Below are positions 35,514 through 43,745 of a stretch of 63,133 bases of DNA, one piece after another. A model generated the notes under the pieces. The model saw only the letters and a program-made list of their open reading frames with translations. It was not told the origin of the DNA and did not search any database. Position numbers and translations under genes: made by a program. Within the stretch, counting starts at the first letter, position 1. Each line of letters starts with the position of its first letter. The stretch comes from an uncultured Lachnospira sp. (GTDB lineage Bacteria; Bacillota; Clostridia; Lachnospirales; Lachnospiraceae): positions 1-63,133 of the forward strand of contig CALWKC010000013.1 of assembly GCA_944381165.1 (NCBI GenBank). Reading direction: 5' to 3'.

Positions 35514-35804
35514 CAGTTATCCTCCATGCATAAAATTTACCGACGGAACAGTGCACGCCATCGCCATAGGTGCGAAGCACAGGCACTCTGTGCACATTAT
35601 ACCATAGCTTTGGGCATCTTTTTGCCCATAAACAAGTTTGCAAAGCAAACTTGAATGCGTCAGCTACGCTGACGCTATTATACCATGTCCGCAAAGCGGA
35701 CATGTAGCCTCCGGCGGATTTTCAGCGCTCTAATTTTTGCGGTGAACGCAAAAATTAATGCGCAGTATAATGTGCACTCTGTGCACATTATACCATATTA
35801 TTCC
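35514..35804. repeat. Array of six short palindromes
   Basis: A 291-nt gap made almost wholly of hairpins: TGGGCA (35611-35628), AAGTTTGC around AAA (35634-35652), GCGTCAGC around TAC (35657-35675), CATGTCCGC around AAA (35684-35704), TAATTTTTGCG around GTGAA (35731-35757), and GTATAATGTGCAC around TCT (35765-35793). TGGTATAAT occurs three times on the minus strand (35596-35604, 35677-35685, 35787-35795). No coding frame is credible. Confidence 0.85.
35596..35604 (-). promoter_or_regulatory. Extended -10 box facing the cdaA operon
   Basis: TGGTATAAT on the minus strand, about 80 nt before the TTG start at 35513. The -35 region is poor, as extended -10 promoters allow. It is part of the repeated module GTGCACATTATACCA also found near 60690. 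Confidence 0.45.
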
Positions 35805-36959
35805 CTAGTTGTATATTACAATTTGCGAATGCCCGCCTGCTGACGGCATTACAATCCTAATTCTTCTGTCGTCTATCGTAAAAGTTCTGTCGCTGTCCGC
35901 CGACACATAATTGTTCCAAATCTGCCCGGCGCCGCCCGGCACAAGAAGCTCAAGAACTTGTCCTATTGCGCCGTCAAACGCAGAGCTTCTTTGCATTATA
36001 TAGATAATCGCAACATTCGGCTGTGTGACAACCTCGCCGCAGTAGCTTCCCTCATCCTCATAGACATAAACATTGCTCATAATTCTTGAAAAACCAAGAC
36101 CCGGCAGCATACTGCCTATTGTGTCGCTTGTGTTTCCCTCACCGGTACCTGTATCCGAGCCGCTGCCGCCGTCTCCGCTTCCGGAATTGTTTCCTCCTCC
36201 GTTATTATTTCCGCCGCTTGTGGAATCTGTGCCGCCGGAATTAACATTTTCCTGACTCCCTCCGTTATCGCCTTCATCTCCGGAATTTCCGCTGTTTCCC
36301 GCATTTCCGCCGGTTACAGCCCCTCCGCCGCCGGAGCCTGTACCTCCTGTGTTGTTTAAGCTGCCGGCACTGCCGCCCGATGATGCCGAACTGCCGTCTG
36401 AGCCTGAGCTTCCGCTGTTTCCGTAGCTTCCGGTATCTGTGTTTCCTATGCTTACCCATCCGGAATCGTCAACCGCATAGACAGGCAAATCGTTGGCTGA
36501 GCCCGAGGCAGCATCTGATATTCCTTCAATTACAACCGCGTCAGACACATTTCCGACTGTCGCGGTAAGAACTGCCGTACCCACACCTTTTACTGTCACA
36601 ACCCCGGAATCGTCAACCAAAAGCACATTATCGTCACTGCTGCTCCACACAAGCGCCTTGTCCGTATCAGACGGCGTAACTGAAGCCGTAACCTTAAAAC
36701 TTGAGCCGACTGCCACAGCACAGTCATCAAACTCAATTTCAACCGTTGCCGCCACTCTGCTGCCGCTGTCACTGTTCTGCGGCGAATTATTTAAGGCACT
36801 TTTGTCTGAGTCCTCTATGCTTATTCCTGCTGTGTCATCGCTCTTTTTTGAGGCACTGTTAATAAAATATGCTGCAAACGCTGCGATAAGTACTAAAATC
36901 GCAGCAAAAATAAATATAATCTGCTTTTTTTTACTTTGAAGCAAGTTCTGTTCCGCCAT
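35805..36959 (-). CDS. Membrane-anchored BIG2-domain protein
   Basis: 384 residues. A membrane anchor at about 14-34 precedes an acidic linker, one bacterial Ig-like group 2 domain (about 75-150; VAVGSSFKVTASVTPSDTDK, VLLVDDSGVVTVKGVGTA), a long Gly/Ser/Asn-rich spacer (about 170-285) and a C-terminal globular domain of ~100 residues that I do not recognise. The ATG at 36959 has GGAGG 4 nt upstream. It is likely displayed outside the cell, the spacer crossing the wall. It ends next to the palindrome array. Confidence 0.82.
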   Translation of the reverse strand: MAEQNLLQSKKKQIIFIFAAILVLIAAFAAYFINSASKKSDDTAGISIEDSDKSALNNSPQNSDSGSRVAATVEIEFDDCAVAVGSSFKVTASVTPSDTDKALVWSSSDDNVLLVDDSGVVTVKGVGTAVLTATVGNVSDAVVIEGISDAASGSANDLPVYAVDDSGWVSIGNTDTGSYGNSGSSGSDGSSASSGGSAGSLNNTGGTGSGGGGAVTGGNAGNSGNSGDEGDNGGSQENVNSGGTDSTSGGNNNGGGNNSGSGDGGSGSDTGTGEGNTSDTIGSMLPGLGFSRIMSNVYVYEDEGSYCGEVVTQPNVAIIYIMQRSSAFDGAIGQVLELLVPGGAGQIWNNYVSADSDRTFTIDDRRIRIVMPSAGGHSQIVIYN

Positions 36960-37051
36960 TTTTCCTCCATTTCGAGATAAATTTATGTGCGTCCGCGAAA
37001 ACATTTTCTGACGCAAACGCACATTCTGATTTGAAAATTATGTTGATTTAA

Positions 37052-37825
37052 CTACTCATTAAGCTTTGTGATTGTCTCTGTAACTTCCTCGAGCGCTTTT
37101 TTAATATTCACGCTTGTAGTCGACATACCCTGTGCAAGTTTATTGACCTCTTCAGCCACCACGGCAAAACCCTTTCCTGCCTCTCCTGCGCGCGCGGCTT
37201 CAATGCTGGCGTTCAACGCGAGTATTCTCTGCCTGTGTCCGAATGCCTCTATCTGCTTTACATTGTCATTCGCCACAACTATCTGCTCAGCCGCATTGTT
37301 TATGCCATCCCTCAAATGCCCTAAAATCTTATTGTTGAGAGCTGTGGCATAGCTGGCACGCACAAACATATTAATAACATCTCCGAGAAGATTGGCTGCC
37401 GCATCAATCTCCTCTCTTGTCTTTACATTTACCTTCTTTAACGCTTCAATATATGTCTCTTCGTTTATTTTTAATTCCCTAGCGGTCTGCCTGAACTTGT
37501 CCTCGTCAGGATGTTCCGGAAGTACCTGTCCGCCGATAACACTGCCAAGAACAGTTCCGTCGTCGAGAGTAATCGGAATTCCAAAGTCAATAAGACCGGC
37601 ATGACACGGGTATACCCCGTTGCCCTCACGGTCACATTTTTCACATCTTCTTCGTCCTTCATCACTCCCCCTGGTGAGCTTGATACAAAAATCAGTGAAA
37701 TTATAACAATCGCTGATATACTTTCCGTCAGCGCCAACCGCAACTGTGGCAAGCCCTGTACTCTTAGCCCAGTTGCTCATAATTTCCTCAAATTTTTTCA
37801 TGTCGCAAAAATCTTCAATCCTCAT
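37052..37825 (-). CDS. PocR-domain mini chemoreceptor
   Basis: 257 residues, soluble. Residues 1-165 form a PocR-type sensory domain with the conserved Cys set (Cys40, 47, 61, 64, 74; [18 protein letters not shown]). Residues 170-257 carry only the tip of a methyl-accepting chemotaxis protein signalling coil ([29 protein letters not shown]). There is no membrane segment, HAMP or methylation helix. It may feed CheA/CheW from the cytoplasm in response to a small ligand; the cheX-cheY pair lies 16 kb away. It has its own promoter. Confidence 0.88.
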   Translation of the reverse strand: MRIEDFCDMKKFEEIMSNWAKSTGLATVAVGADGKYISDCYNFTDFCIKLTRGSDEGRRRCEKCDREGNGVYPCHAGLIDFGIPITLDDGTVLGSVIGGQVLPEHPDEDKFRQTARELKINEETYIEALKKVNVKTREEIDAAANLLGDVINMFVRASYATALNNKILGHLRDGINNAAEQIVVANDNVKQIEAFGHRQRILALNASIEAARAGEAGKGFAVVAEEVNKLAQGMSTTSVNIKKALEEVTETITKLNE

Positions 37826-37901
37826 AAAAGCACCCCATTCACATCAAAATTATTGACAGACGACAAAACTGTAATCATGCACGCACACTTATTGTGAATA
37901 C

Positions 37902-37930
37902 ATTATAACTCTTATCAGACAACAATTCAA
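37902..37930 (-). promoter_or_regulatory. Sigma-A promoter of PocR gene
   Basis: -35 TTGAAT (37925-37930), 17-nt spacer, -10 TATAAT (37902-37907) on the minus strand. Confidence 0.78.
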
Positions 37931-37947
37931 ACTTTATTTAAGTTATC

Positions 37948-39999
37948 TTAATCAAACGGACGATTGAGTTCCTCACAGCCTTCCAGCACAAAACGTCCCG
38001 ATACGATAATATCCGTTCTCTCTCCGTCCTTTGCCACCGCTGTTATATTTCCTATTTCATCGTAGGGAATAGTTATGTCAGTGTGGCAGTTAAAATACGC
38101 CTTATCCGGCTGTGTATTTCTAAGCGCTGAAATCTCATTGTCCCTTGCTATAATCTCCTTGCCGTCCGGATTAAAGACACTGATGTCCTCAGCCCTGGAA
38201 TAACAGGTGTCTCCGAGAGCAAAATGAGGTCCCATTTTTTCAACAATCAAAATAGGCAGCTTGTAGACAATATCATATCTGTTCGCCATAACGTATGCCG
38301 TTGTATTGGTTCCAATCGCAAATTCACCAATAGGAAGAGTATCATGATTATACAGAACATTTTCTTTAAAAAACGCCCTGTTTTTCTGCTCATCATCAAA
38401 ATTATCACATGTATAACCGACAACCATTCCGTCTTTTAAGCTGACTTTAAGATTTTTAAACTTCAAATCATTTAAATACACGGCACTCACATTTATAACC
38501 CCGTCAGTCCCCGCAAGAACGGGCGACGTAAACACCTCTCCAAGCGGTATATTTACGTCTGCGAGACAATTTTCAAACACAGTCTGGCTCTCCGGGCTGC
38601 TTTTCTCCATAAGCTTAACTCTTATATCGGTCTCATTTCCGCGGCAGCCCTTGACCTCAACATAATCGGCAGTATCAAGCACGTCAATTATACGCTGCTG
38701 TATTTTGCGGTACGTATCATAATCAAGTGTATTTATCCTGACCGTCTCATCAAAAATTTTCTCGTAATTGCTGCCTATCTGAGGCACAGGATACGCAATA
38801 ATTGTAAAGCTGCGCTCCTCTCCCTTAATGTAAGAGTTTACAATCTCTGACGCCTCCCTGTCATATTTAACTGACAACGCCCTCTGTCTTGCGTCAAGCT
38901 GCACACATTCGGGCTTATCCTCAGGCTCAAAAGGCTCCTCGCCGAAAATCTCCATAACGGCAGGTCCTCCGAACACTGCGGCTGCATCTTTATTTTTTTC
39001 GTAGGCGAGTCTGAGCGCGCCAAGCTTTCTCTCAACAAAGTCACCGTCGAGATAAAGACCGCTGTCAAACCGGTGGTCATACTCCATTTGTCTGTTAGGG
39101 CTTGTACCGTAATAGCCGACCTTTATATGCATCTTCCTGTTAATCGTGTTTACGGCGGCACGGTATACTGTGGTCTTAAGTCCCATTTGCGAAAACTGCT
39201 TTATCTCCTCGCGCACAAGCCTCTCAAAGCCCAGACAGTACCGTATATTCACAGTCTTTTTCTTACTTATGTCCTTACCGGTAAGCTCAAACCCCTTCCT
39301 GTACCCTTCCGTAAAAGTATAAGCCATCTCCGAAATCTGCTGCTCAGACATGCTGTTTAAATGCTGCGCCGTCCTTATTTCATTTTCGGTAATGTAGTCG
39401 CCGAATTTGTACAGATACCTCAAATCCGATAAATCCTCGTTCATAATAATATCGACGGCAAAAGAGAGCGATGTGTCTATCTGCTCTCTTACTCTGTACT
39501 CAACGAATTCATCGCTGTAATCGCTCACATACCAGTAAATAATATCCCTCAGCTCCTTCGCAGACGGAAGTTCTGCTTCAAAGGCACAGTAGACCTCTAT
39601 AAAAAGTTCCATGAGCACAGTAAACTCAGCCTGACGCTGCTCATAGGCGTACACAATCATACCGCGAAGCTCCACATAAAGAAATGATAAAAGCCTGCCG
39701 TAATCCTCTCCAAACTGCTTAACTGCATATTCCGGATTTGCGTAGCTTTTATCATAATTATCTTCAAGTATATCAATATAAAGAGATTTATTATATTCTG
39801 CAAGCTCTTTAACAGACCAGTCGCTGAATACACCGTCCCTGACCATACATGCAAGCTCAGTCATATTATTAATAAATCCCGCTGTTTTTCTGAAGTATAT
39901 ACTCCACGGCTCACCCTGCTGACAGTCAGAGCCGACGCAGATTTCTTTTATTCTATCCGAAGCAAGCTGAAAACGCTCCGTCAGATTATCTCCAAACAT
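37948..39999 (-). CDS. M29-family aminopeptidase with long N-terminal extension
   Basis: 683 residues from the ATG at 39999 (AAGGAGG 6 nt upstream, overlapping the previous stop). The C-terminal ~370 residues match M29 aminopeptidases: LGEVFTSPV and IGEFAIGTNT supply Glu ligands, GPHFALGDTCY the His and Tyr, and NCHTDITIPY the His and Asp, so the dinuclear metal site looks complete. Typical family length is about 400; the first ~310 residues are an extra helical, acidic domain I do not recognise. Likely a cytoplasmic leucyl-type aminopeptidase. It ends the pyrE-led operon. Confidence 0.87.
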   Translation of the reverse strand: MFGDNLTERFQLASDRIKEICVGSDCQQGEPWSIYFRKTAGFINNMTELACMVRDGVFSDWSVKELAEYNKSLYIDILEDNYDKSYANPEYAVKQFGEDYGRLLSFLYVELRGMIVYAYEQRQAEFTVLMELFIEVYCAFEAELPSAKELRDIIYWYVSDYSDEFVEYRVREQIDTSLSFAVDIIMNEDLSDLRYLYKFGDYITENEIRTAQHLNSMSEQQISEMAYTFTEGYRKGFELTGKDISKKKTVNIRYCLGFERLVREEIKQFSQMGLKTTVYRAAVNTINRKMHIKVGYYGTSPNRQMEYDHRFDSGLYLDGDFVERKLGALRLAYEKNKDAAAVFGGPAVMEIFGEEPFEPEDKPECVQLDARQRALSVKYDREASEIVNSYIKGEERSFTIIAYPVPQIGSNYEKIFDETVRINTLDYDTYRKIQQRIIDVLDTADYVEVKGCRGNETDIRVKLMEKSSPESQTVFENCLADVNIPLGEVFTSPVLAGTDGVINVSAVYLNDLKFKNLKVSLKDGMVVGYTCDNFDDEQKNRAFFKENVLYNHDTLPIGEFAIGTNTTAYVMANRYDIVYKLPILIVEKMGPHFALGDTCYSRAEDISVFNPDGKEIIARDNEISALRNTQPDKAYFNCHTDITIPYDEIGNITAVAKDGERTDIIVSGRFVLEGCEELNRPFD

Positions 40000-40010
40000 A
40001 CCAGTCCTCC

Positions 40011-40331
40011 TTAAAAGCCAAGTCCCATTATAAACACCGCAATCATAAACACTGCCAGAATCCCGCACAGCATTGAGCCTATTTTTGACAATGTATAAAA
40101 TTTGTCATCCTCCTTGAAACTCAGCAGTCCGATTACAGTACCGATCACCGCCAGCATAAGCGCAAGAAGTCCCATGCTTCCGACTTCAATTCCTGCGTTT
40201 CCGCTCTTTTTGAACGCAACAAAAACGCCGTAAGACAGGCATCCCAAAGAAGCAAGTCCCATTACGGCAGAAATTGTCCCGCCAAGCGTCTGGCTTTTAT
40301 TGGAAAATTTATATTTGTTAAAAAATTTCAT
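40011..40331 (-). CDS. Small membrane protein (DUF6142-like)
   Basis: 106 residues with three hydrophobic helices (about 20-40, 50-70, 83-105) after a basic start. It resembles a small clostridial family I recall as DUF6142; that name is from memory. It starts 17 nt after the VanZ gene and its stop overlaps the ribosome site of the peptidase gene. Function unknown. Confidence 0.8.
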   Translation of the reverse strand: MKFFNKYKFSNKSQTLGGTISAVMGLASLGCLSYGVFVAFKKSGNAGIEVGSMGLLALMLAVIGTVIGLLSFKEDDKFYTLSKIGSMLCGILAVFMIAVFIMGLGF

Positions 40332-40348
40332 AATGTAAACCTGTTATT

Positions 40349-40813
40349 TTATTTTTTGCGGTTTCTGCACATCACTCTAAACTTTTTGTAAACGCAGAAA
40401 CACCAATAACCTAATATTCCCCCAAGCGTATTGAGCAGCAAATCATCCACATCGCAGCTTCCCACCTTTGACACAAGCTGTATAAGCTCAATAGCAAGAC
40501 TCAGGGCAAATGAGCTTAAAAACACCTTAAAAAACTTTGTCCTGTGTGCCGTAACCAGCGGAAGGAAGAAACCAAACGGCATAAACGCCACAACATTTCC
40601 CAGAAGGTTTAAGAGCACTGCCGTACTTCCAAGCTGGTCATAATATATCAAAAAACGCTTTATCTCCTTAAATGGCACAAGATTATATCTGTAATTATCG
40701 GGAACATGTACTCTTCCGAACATCTCGGCAAAAAACACAAAATACACAAGAGCCGCAATGTATAAAATAAAAGCACTCCACTTAAGAAGACTTCTTAATC
40801 TTTTATTTTTCAT
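40349..40813 (-). CDS. VanZ-family membrane protein
   Basis: 154 residues, four membrane helices and the family signature: NLVPFKEI, NLLGNVVAFMPFGFFLP, SSFALSLAIELIQL and CDVDDLLLNTLGGILGY. VanZ relatives are linked to low-level teicoplanin tolerance and phospholipid scrambling, but most are uncharacterised. The ATG at 40813 has GAGGG upstream; upstream codons overlap the preceding small gene. Part of the pyrE-led unit. Confidence 0.92.
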   Translation of the reverse strand: MKNKRLRSLLKWSAFILYIAALVYFVFFAEMFGRVHVPDNYRYNLVPFKEIKRFLIYYDQLGSTAVLLNLLGNVVAFMPFGFFLPLVTAHRTKFFKVFLSSFALSLAIELIQLVSKVGSCDVDDLLLNTLGGILGYWCFCVYKKFRVMCRNRKK

Positions 40814-40826
40814 GAAGCCCTCTTTA

Positions 40827-40979
40827 TCAAAATAGATTTTCTGATTTATGCGCCAGAAGCCTTGCGCCGTCAATTACCAATATCACACCCGCAGTTATTC
40901 CGAACACAAGCGTCACAATTCCGAAAACCAGATTTGACGCGCCTATTTTTTTCATTTTTTTATATAATTTTTCATCCAT
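40827..40979 (-). CDS. Small single-pass membrane protein, 50 residues
   Basis: A 50-codon frame beginning MDEKLYKKMKKIGASN, then one membrane helix (FGIVTLVFGITAGVILVI) and a short basic/polar end. GGAGGG lies 6 nt before the ATG, and the gene fits in the gap between pyrE and vanZ with its stop 13 nt before the vanZ ATG. The single helix, ribosome site and spacing support a real gene. No function known to me. Confidence 0.78.
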   Translation of the reverse strand: MDEKLYKKMKKIGASNLVFGIVTLVFGITAGVILVIDGARLLAHKSENLF

Positions 40980-41002
40980 GACAATCCCTCCAAAACTAAA
41001 TA

Positions 41003-41677
41003 TTATTTTGCTCCGTACTCTTCATAATATTTATCAATCGCCGTCTTGATGTCATCATTAATTACAATCTGCCCCTTATAAGGCTTATTGTACAAATGCT
41101 CGACAACATCCGCCATGCTTACTATCGCGTTGGCGTCAAAACCGTACTTTTCTTTGATTTCACAGAGCGCGCTCTTCTCTGACTTTCCTCTTTCCATTCT
41201 GTTCAGAGAAACCATAAGCCCCTTAATCGTGACATCTCCCTGAGCCTGTATAATCGGAAATGTCTCCTCTATCGACTTGCCGGAGGTCGTGACGTCCTCA
41301 ATTATGACTATTCTGTCGCCGTCATGTATTGGGCTTCCCAAAAGAATGCCGGCATCCCCGTGATCCTTTGCCTCTTTGCGGTTAGAACAGTATCGTATCT
41401 CTTTTCCGTAAAGTCTGCTGTAAGCCATTGTCGTTGCCACACTGAGCGGAATACCCTTGTAAGCCGGACCAAAAAGCACATCAAAATCATCGCCGTAGCT
41501 GTCATGAATAGCCTTTGCGTAATACTCGCCAAGCCTTTCAAGCTGCGAGCCTGTCACATAAAGTCCCGCATTCATAAAAAACGGAGATTTTCTTCCGCTT
41601 TTCAGCGTGAACTCTCCAAACCTCAGTACATCGCAGTCAACCATAAATTCGATAAACTCTTTTTTGTATTGTTCCAT
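41003..41677 (-). CDS. pyrE: Orotate phosphoribosyltransferase
   Basis: 224 residues. The PRPP-binding loop DRIVIIEDVTTSGKSIEET is intact, with the N-terminal FTLKSGRKSPFFMN motif typical of the clostridial form. It converts orotate and PRPP to OMP. Unlike the other pyr genes upstream it is behind the pyrD terminator and has its own promoter, and it leads a run of four unrelated small or membrane genes plus the M29 peptidase. Confidence 0.96.
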   Translation of the reverse strand: MEQYKKEFIEFMVDCDVLRFGEFTLKSGRKSPFFMNAGLYVTGSQLERLGEYYAKAIHDSYGDDFDVLFGPAYKGIPLSVATTMAYSRLYGKEIRYCSNRKEAKDHGDAGILLGSPIHDGDRIVIIEDVTTSGKSIEETFPIIQAQGDVTIKGLMVSLNRMERGKSEKSALCEIKEKYGFDANAIVSMADVVEHLYNKPYKGQIVINDDIKTAIDKYYEEYGAK

Positions 41678-41721
41678 TTTATTTTAATCTCCATTCCGAA
41701 GCGTTTCTCGCGGAGGAACGC

Positions 41722-41752
41722 GAAGAAAAATATGCGCAGGCGATTTTTCTTC
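41722..41752. repeat. Hairpins in pyrE leader
   Basis: GAAGAAAAAT pairs with ATTTTTCTTC across 11 nt; nearby are CATGC around TTT (41801-41813 region) and TTTGTG/CACAAA. They belong to the window's short-palindrome class and lie in the ~170-nt pyrE leader. No PyrR-type anti-terminator is evident. Confidence 0.6.
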
Positions 41753-41860
41753 TGCGATAGAGACAGTTTGTGACGCTCCTGCACAAACAGCAAGCCATGC
41801 TTTGCATGACTTTAATCTCCGTGTAATATTTTTCAAACAAAATCTTTAGATATTTATTTT

Positions 41861-41889
41861 AATCTACCATAAAGCAGTTATTTTTTCAA
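41861..41889 (-). promoter_or_regulatory. Sigma-A promoter of pyrE unit
   Basis: -35 TTGAAA (41884-41889), 17-nt spacer, -10 TAGATT (41861-41866) on the minus strand, just after the pyrD terminator. Confidence 0.65.
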
Positions 41890-41898
41890 TCAGTTTCA

Positions 41899-41942
41899 CA
41901 AAAAAGGCTCCGGACTGACTTATATTATATTTCAGCCCGGAG
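41899..41942 (-). terminator. pyrD terminator
   Basis: On the minus strand an 11-bp stem with one G-U pair (41908-41918 with 41932-41942) is followed by six T. Confidence 0.85.
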
Positions 41943-41959
41943 ATGTCTCAACATACCCT

Positions 41960-42904
41960 TTATCTTACGCAGCCTATAAGCTCGTTAATATCCTTCACAT
42001 TATTTTTTATCATGTAATCTTCAATTCCGTCAATCACGCGTATTGTCGTCATCGGGTCGCTGAAATTGGCTGTGCCGACAGAAACCATAGTCGCGCCTGC
42101 CATAATGAATTCAAGCGCGTCAGAAGCGTCCGCAATTCCGCCCATTCCGATAACAGGAAGTTTAACGGAGTTTGCAACCTGATAAACCATTCTCACAGCC
42201 ACAGGCTTAATTGCAGGACCCGAAAGTCCTCCCGTCTTGTTGGCAACGGCGAACGTGCGCCTGTTTATATCTATTTTCATCCCCGTGATAGTGTTAATCA
42301 GCGAGACAGCGTCAGCTCCTCCCGCCTCCACTGCTTTGGCCATTTCCGTAATATCTGTGACGTTAGGGCTCAGCTTCATAATCACAGGCTTCTTCGAAAC
42401 CTTTTTTACTGCTTTAGTAATGTCCTCCGCAAGGTCAGCGCGCTGTCCGAAGGCTATCCCGCCCTCTTTTACGTTAGGGCAGGAAATATTAATCTCAAGC
42501 ATATCCACAGGAGCCTCAGACAACTGCTCTACCGCATCGATATAATCCTCCTTGCTTCTGCCGCATACATTTACGATAATTCTGATGTCAAATTTATTTA
42601 AAAACGGAATGTCTCTTTTTAAGAAAGTCTCAAGTCCGGGATTCTGCAAGCCTATGGCGTTAATCATGCCACCGTATGTCTCCGCAATTCTCGGAGTTGG
42701 ATTTCCTGCCCACGGAATATTCGCAACACCCTTAGTGGTTACTGCTCCGAGCCTGTTTAAGTCAACATATTCGCAGTACTCCATTCCGGAGCCAAAGGTG
42801 CCCGATGCAACCGTAACGGGATTTTTAAACGACACGCCCGCAATCTCTACCGACATATTAACCGCTCTCTCTGACGCTTCTGCCGCCGAATTTAATGCTG
42901 CCAT
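41960..42904 (-). CDS. pyrD: Dihydroorotate dehydrogenase B, catalytic subunit
   Basis: 314 residues, class 1B enzyme. FMN-barrel segments NPVTVASGTFG, NISCPNVKEGG (with the active-site Cys loop) and IGMGGIADASDALEFIMAGA are present. It oxidises dihydroorotate using NAD through the PyrK subunit. Its ATG shares a base with the pyrK stop, a coupled arrangement expected for two subunits of one complex. Confidence 0.96.
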   Translation of the reverse strand: MAALNSAAEASERAVNMSVEIAGVSFKNPVTVASGTFGSGMEYCEYVDLNRLGAVTTKGVANIPWAGNPTPRIAETYGGMINAIGLQNPGLETFLKRDIPFLNKFDIRIIVNVCGRSKEDYIDAVEQLSEAPVDMLEINISCPNVKEGGIAFGQRADLAEDITKAVKKVSKKPVIMKLSPNVTDITEMAKAVEAGGADAVSLINTITGMKIDINRRTFAVANKTGGLSGPAIKPVAVRMVYQVANSVKLPVIGMGGIADASDALEFIMAGATMVSVGTANFSDPMTTIRVIDGIEDYMIKNNVKDINELIGCVR

Positions 42905-43671
42905 TAAAGCTCCACCTCCCTCGCGTTAAATACAGGTCCCTCTTTGCATACGCGCTTGTTATAAACCCTGGAATGCTCGTCAAGCTCCGTGGATTTACAT
43001 ACACATGCAAGGCATGCACCGATTCCGCACGCCATTTTTTCCTCCAGCGAAATATATGCCTGTATATTATTTTCCTGCGCATACGCCTTTATTGCACGAA
43101 GCATAGGCGTGGGACCGCAGGCATAGATAACCTCGCCTGTTATTCCGTTTTCACGGACAGCGTCAAGAACATTTCCCTTAGTTCCGCAGCTTCCGTCCTC
43201 GGTTGCAATAGTAACTCTGCCGTACTTTTCAAATTCCCTGTTCAGAAAAAGCTCGTCTCTGTAACCGAGAACAATTTCCTTTTCACAGTTAAGACGCTTT
43301 GCAAGCTCAAGCATAGGAGGTATTCCTATGCCGCCCCCGAAAATAACGGCTTTTTTTGACGCATAAGGCGCGCCCAGATCATATCCGTTTCCCAATGGTC
43401 CCTGAATCTCAAGGCTGTCTCCCGCCTCAAGCTTCGAAAACTCAAGCGTTCCGGCTCCGGCTACTCTATACACAATTCTAAGACAATCGCCATCAACGGC
43501 ACAAATGCTTACAGGTCTTGGAAGCAGTCTTGATCCGTCGCGTGAATATACAGAAATAAACTGTCCCGGCTTAGCCTCTGCCGCAATTTTTCCGGTATTA
43601 AACCACATTTCATAAACCCCTGCCGCAAGACACGAGGTTTTAATAATCTCCGCTCTCTCTCTGAATGACAT
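42904..43671 (-). CDS. pyrK: Dihydroorotate dehydrogenase electron transfer subunit
   Basis: 255 residues, FAD and [2Fe-2S] protein. FAD-binding RPVSICAVDG, NAD-binding GGGIGIPPMLELAK, and the cluster Cys in KMACGIGACLACVCK plus a later Cys (NKRVCKEGPVF) are visible. It passes electrons from PyrD to NAD. The ATG at 43671 has AAGGAGA upstream. Confidence 0.95.
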   Translation of the reverse strand: MSFRERAEIIKTSCLAAGVYEMWFNTGKIAAEAKPGQFISVYSRDGSRLLPRPVSICAVDGDCLRIVYRVAGAGTLEFSKLEAGDSLEIQGPLGNGYDLGAPYASKKAVIFGGGIGIPPMLELAKRLNCEKEIVLGYRDELFLNREFEKYGRVTIATEDGSCGTKGNVLDAVRENGITGEVIYACGPTPMLRAIKAYAQENNIQAYISLEEKMACGIGACLACVCKSTELDEHSRVYNKRVCKEGPVFNAREVEL

Positions 43672-43745
43672 CGAAATTCTCCTTCGCTTATATAAAATCG
43701 GCAAAGCCGCATAAGTTTTATTTTAAACTGACCGTTCAGCCCGTG

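Noticed and set aside
43725-43745. Second MITE end between pyrK and pyrF
   Set aside because: Only GTTCAGCCCG is shared, with no partner end or target duplication nearby.
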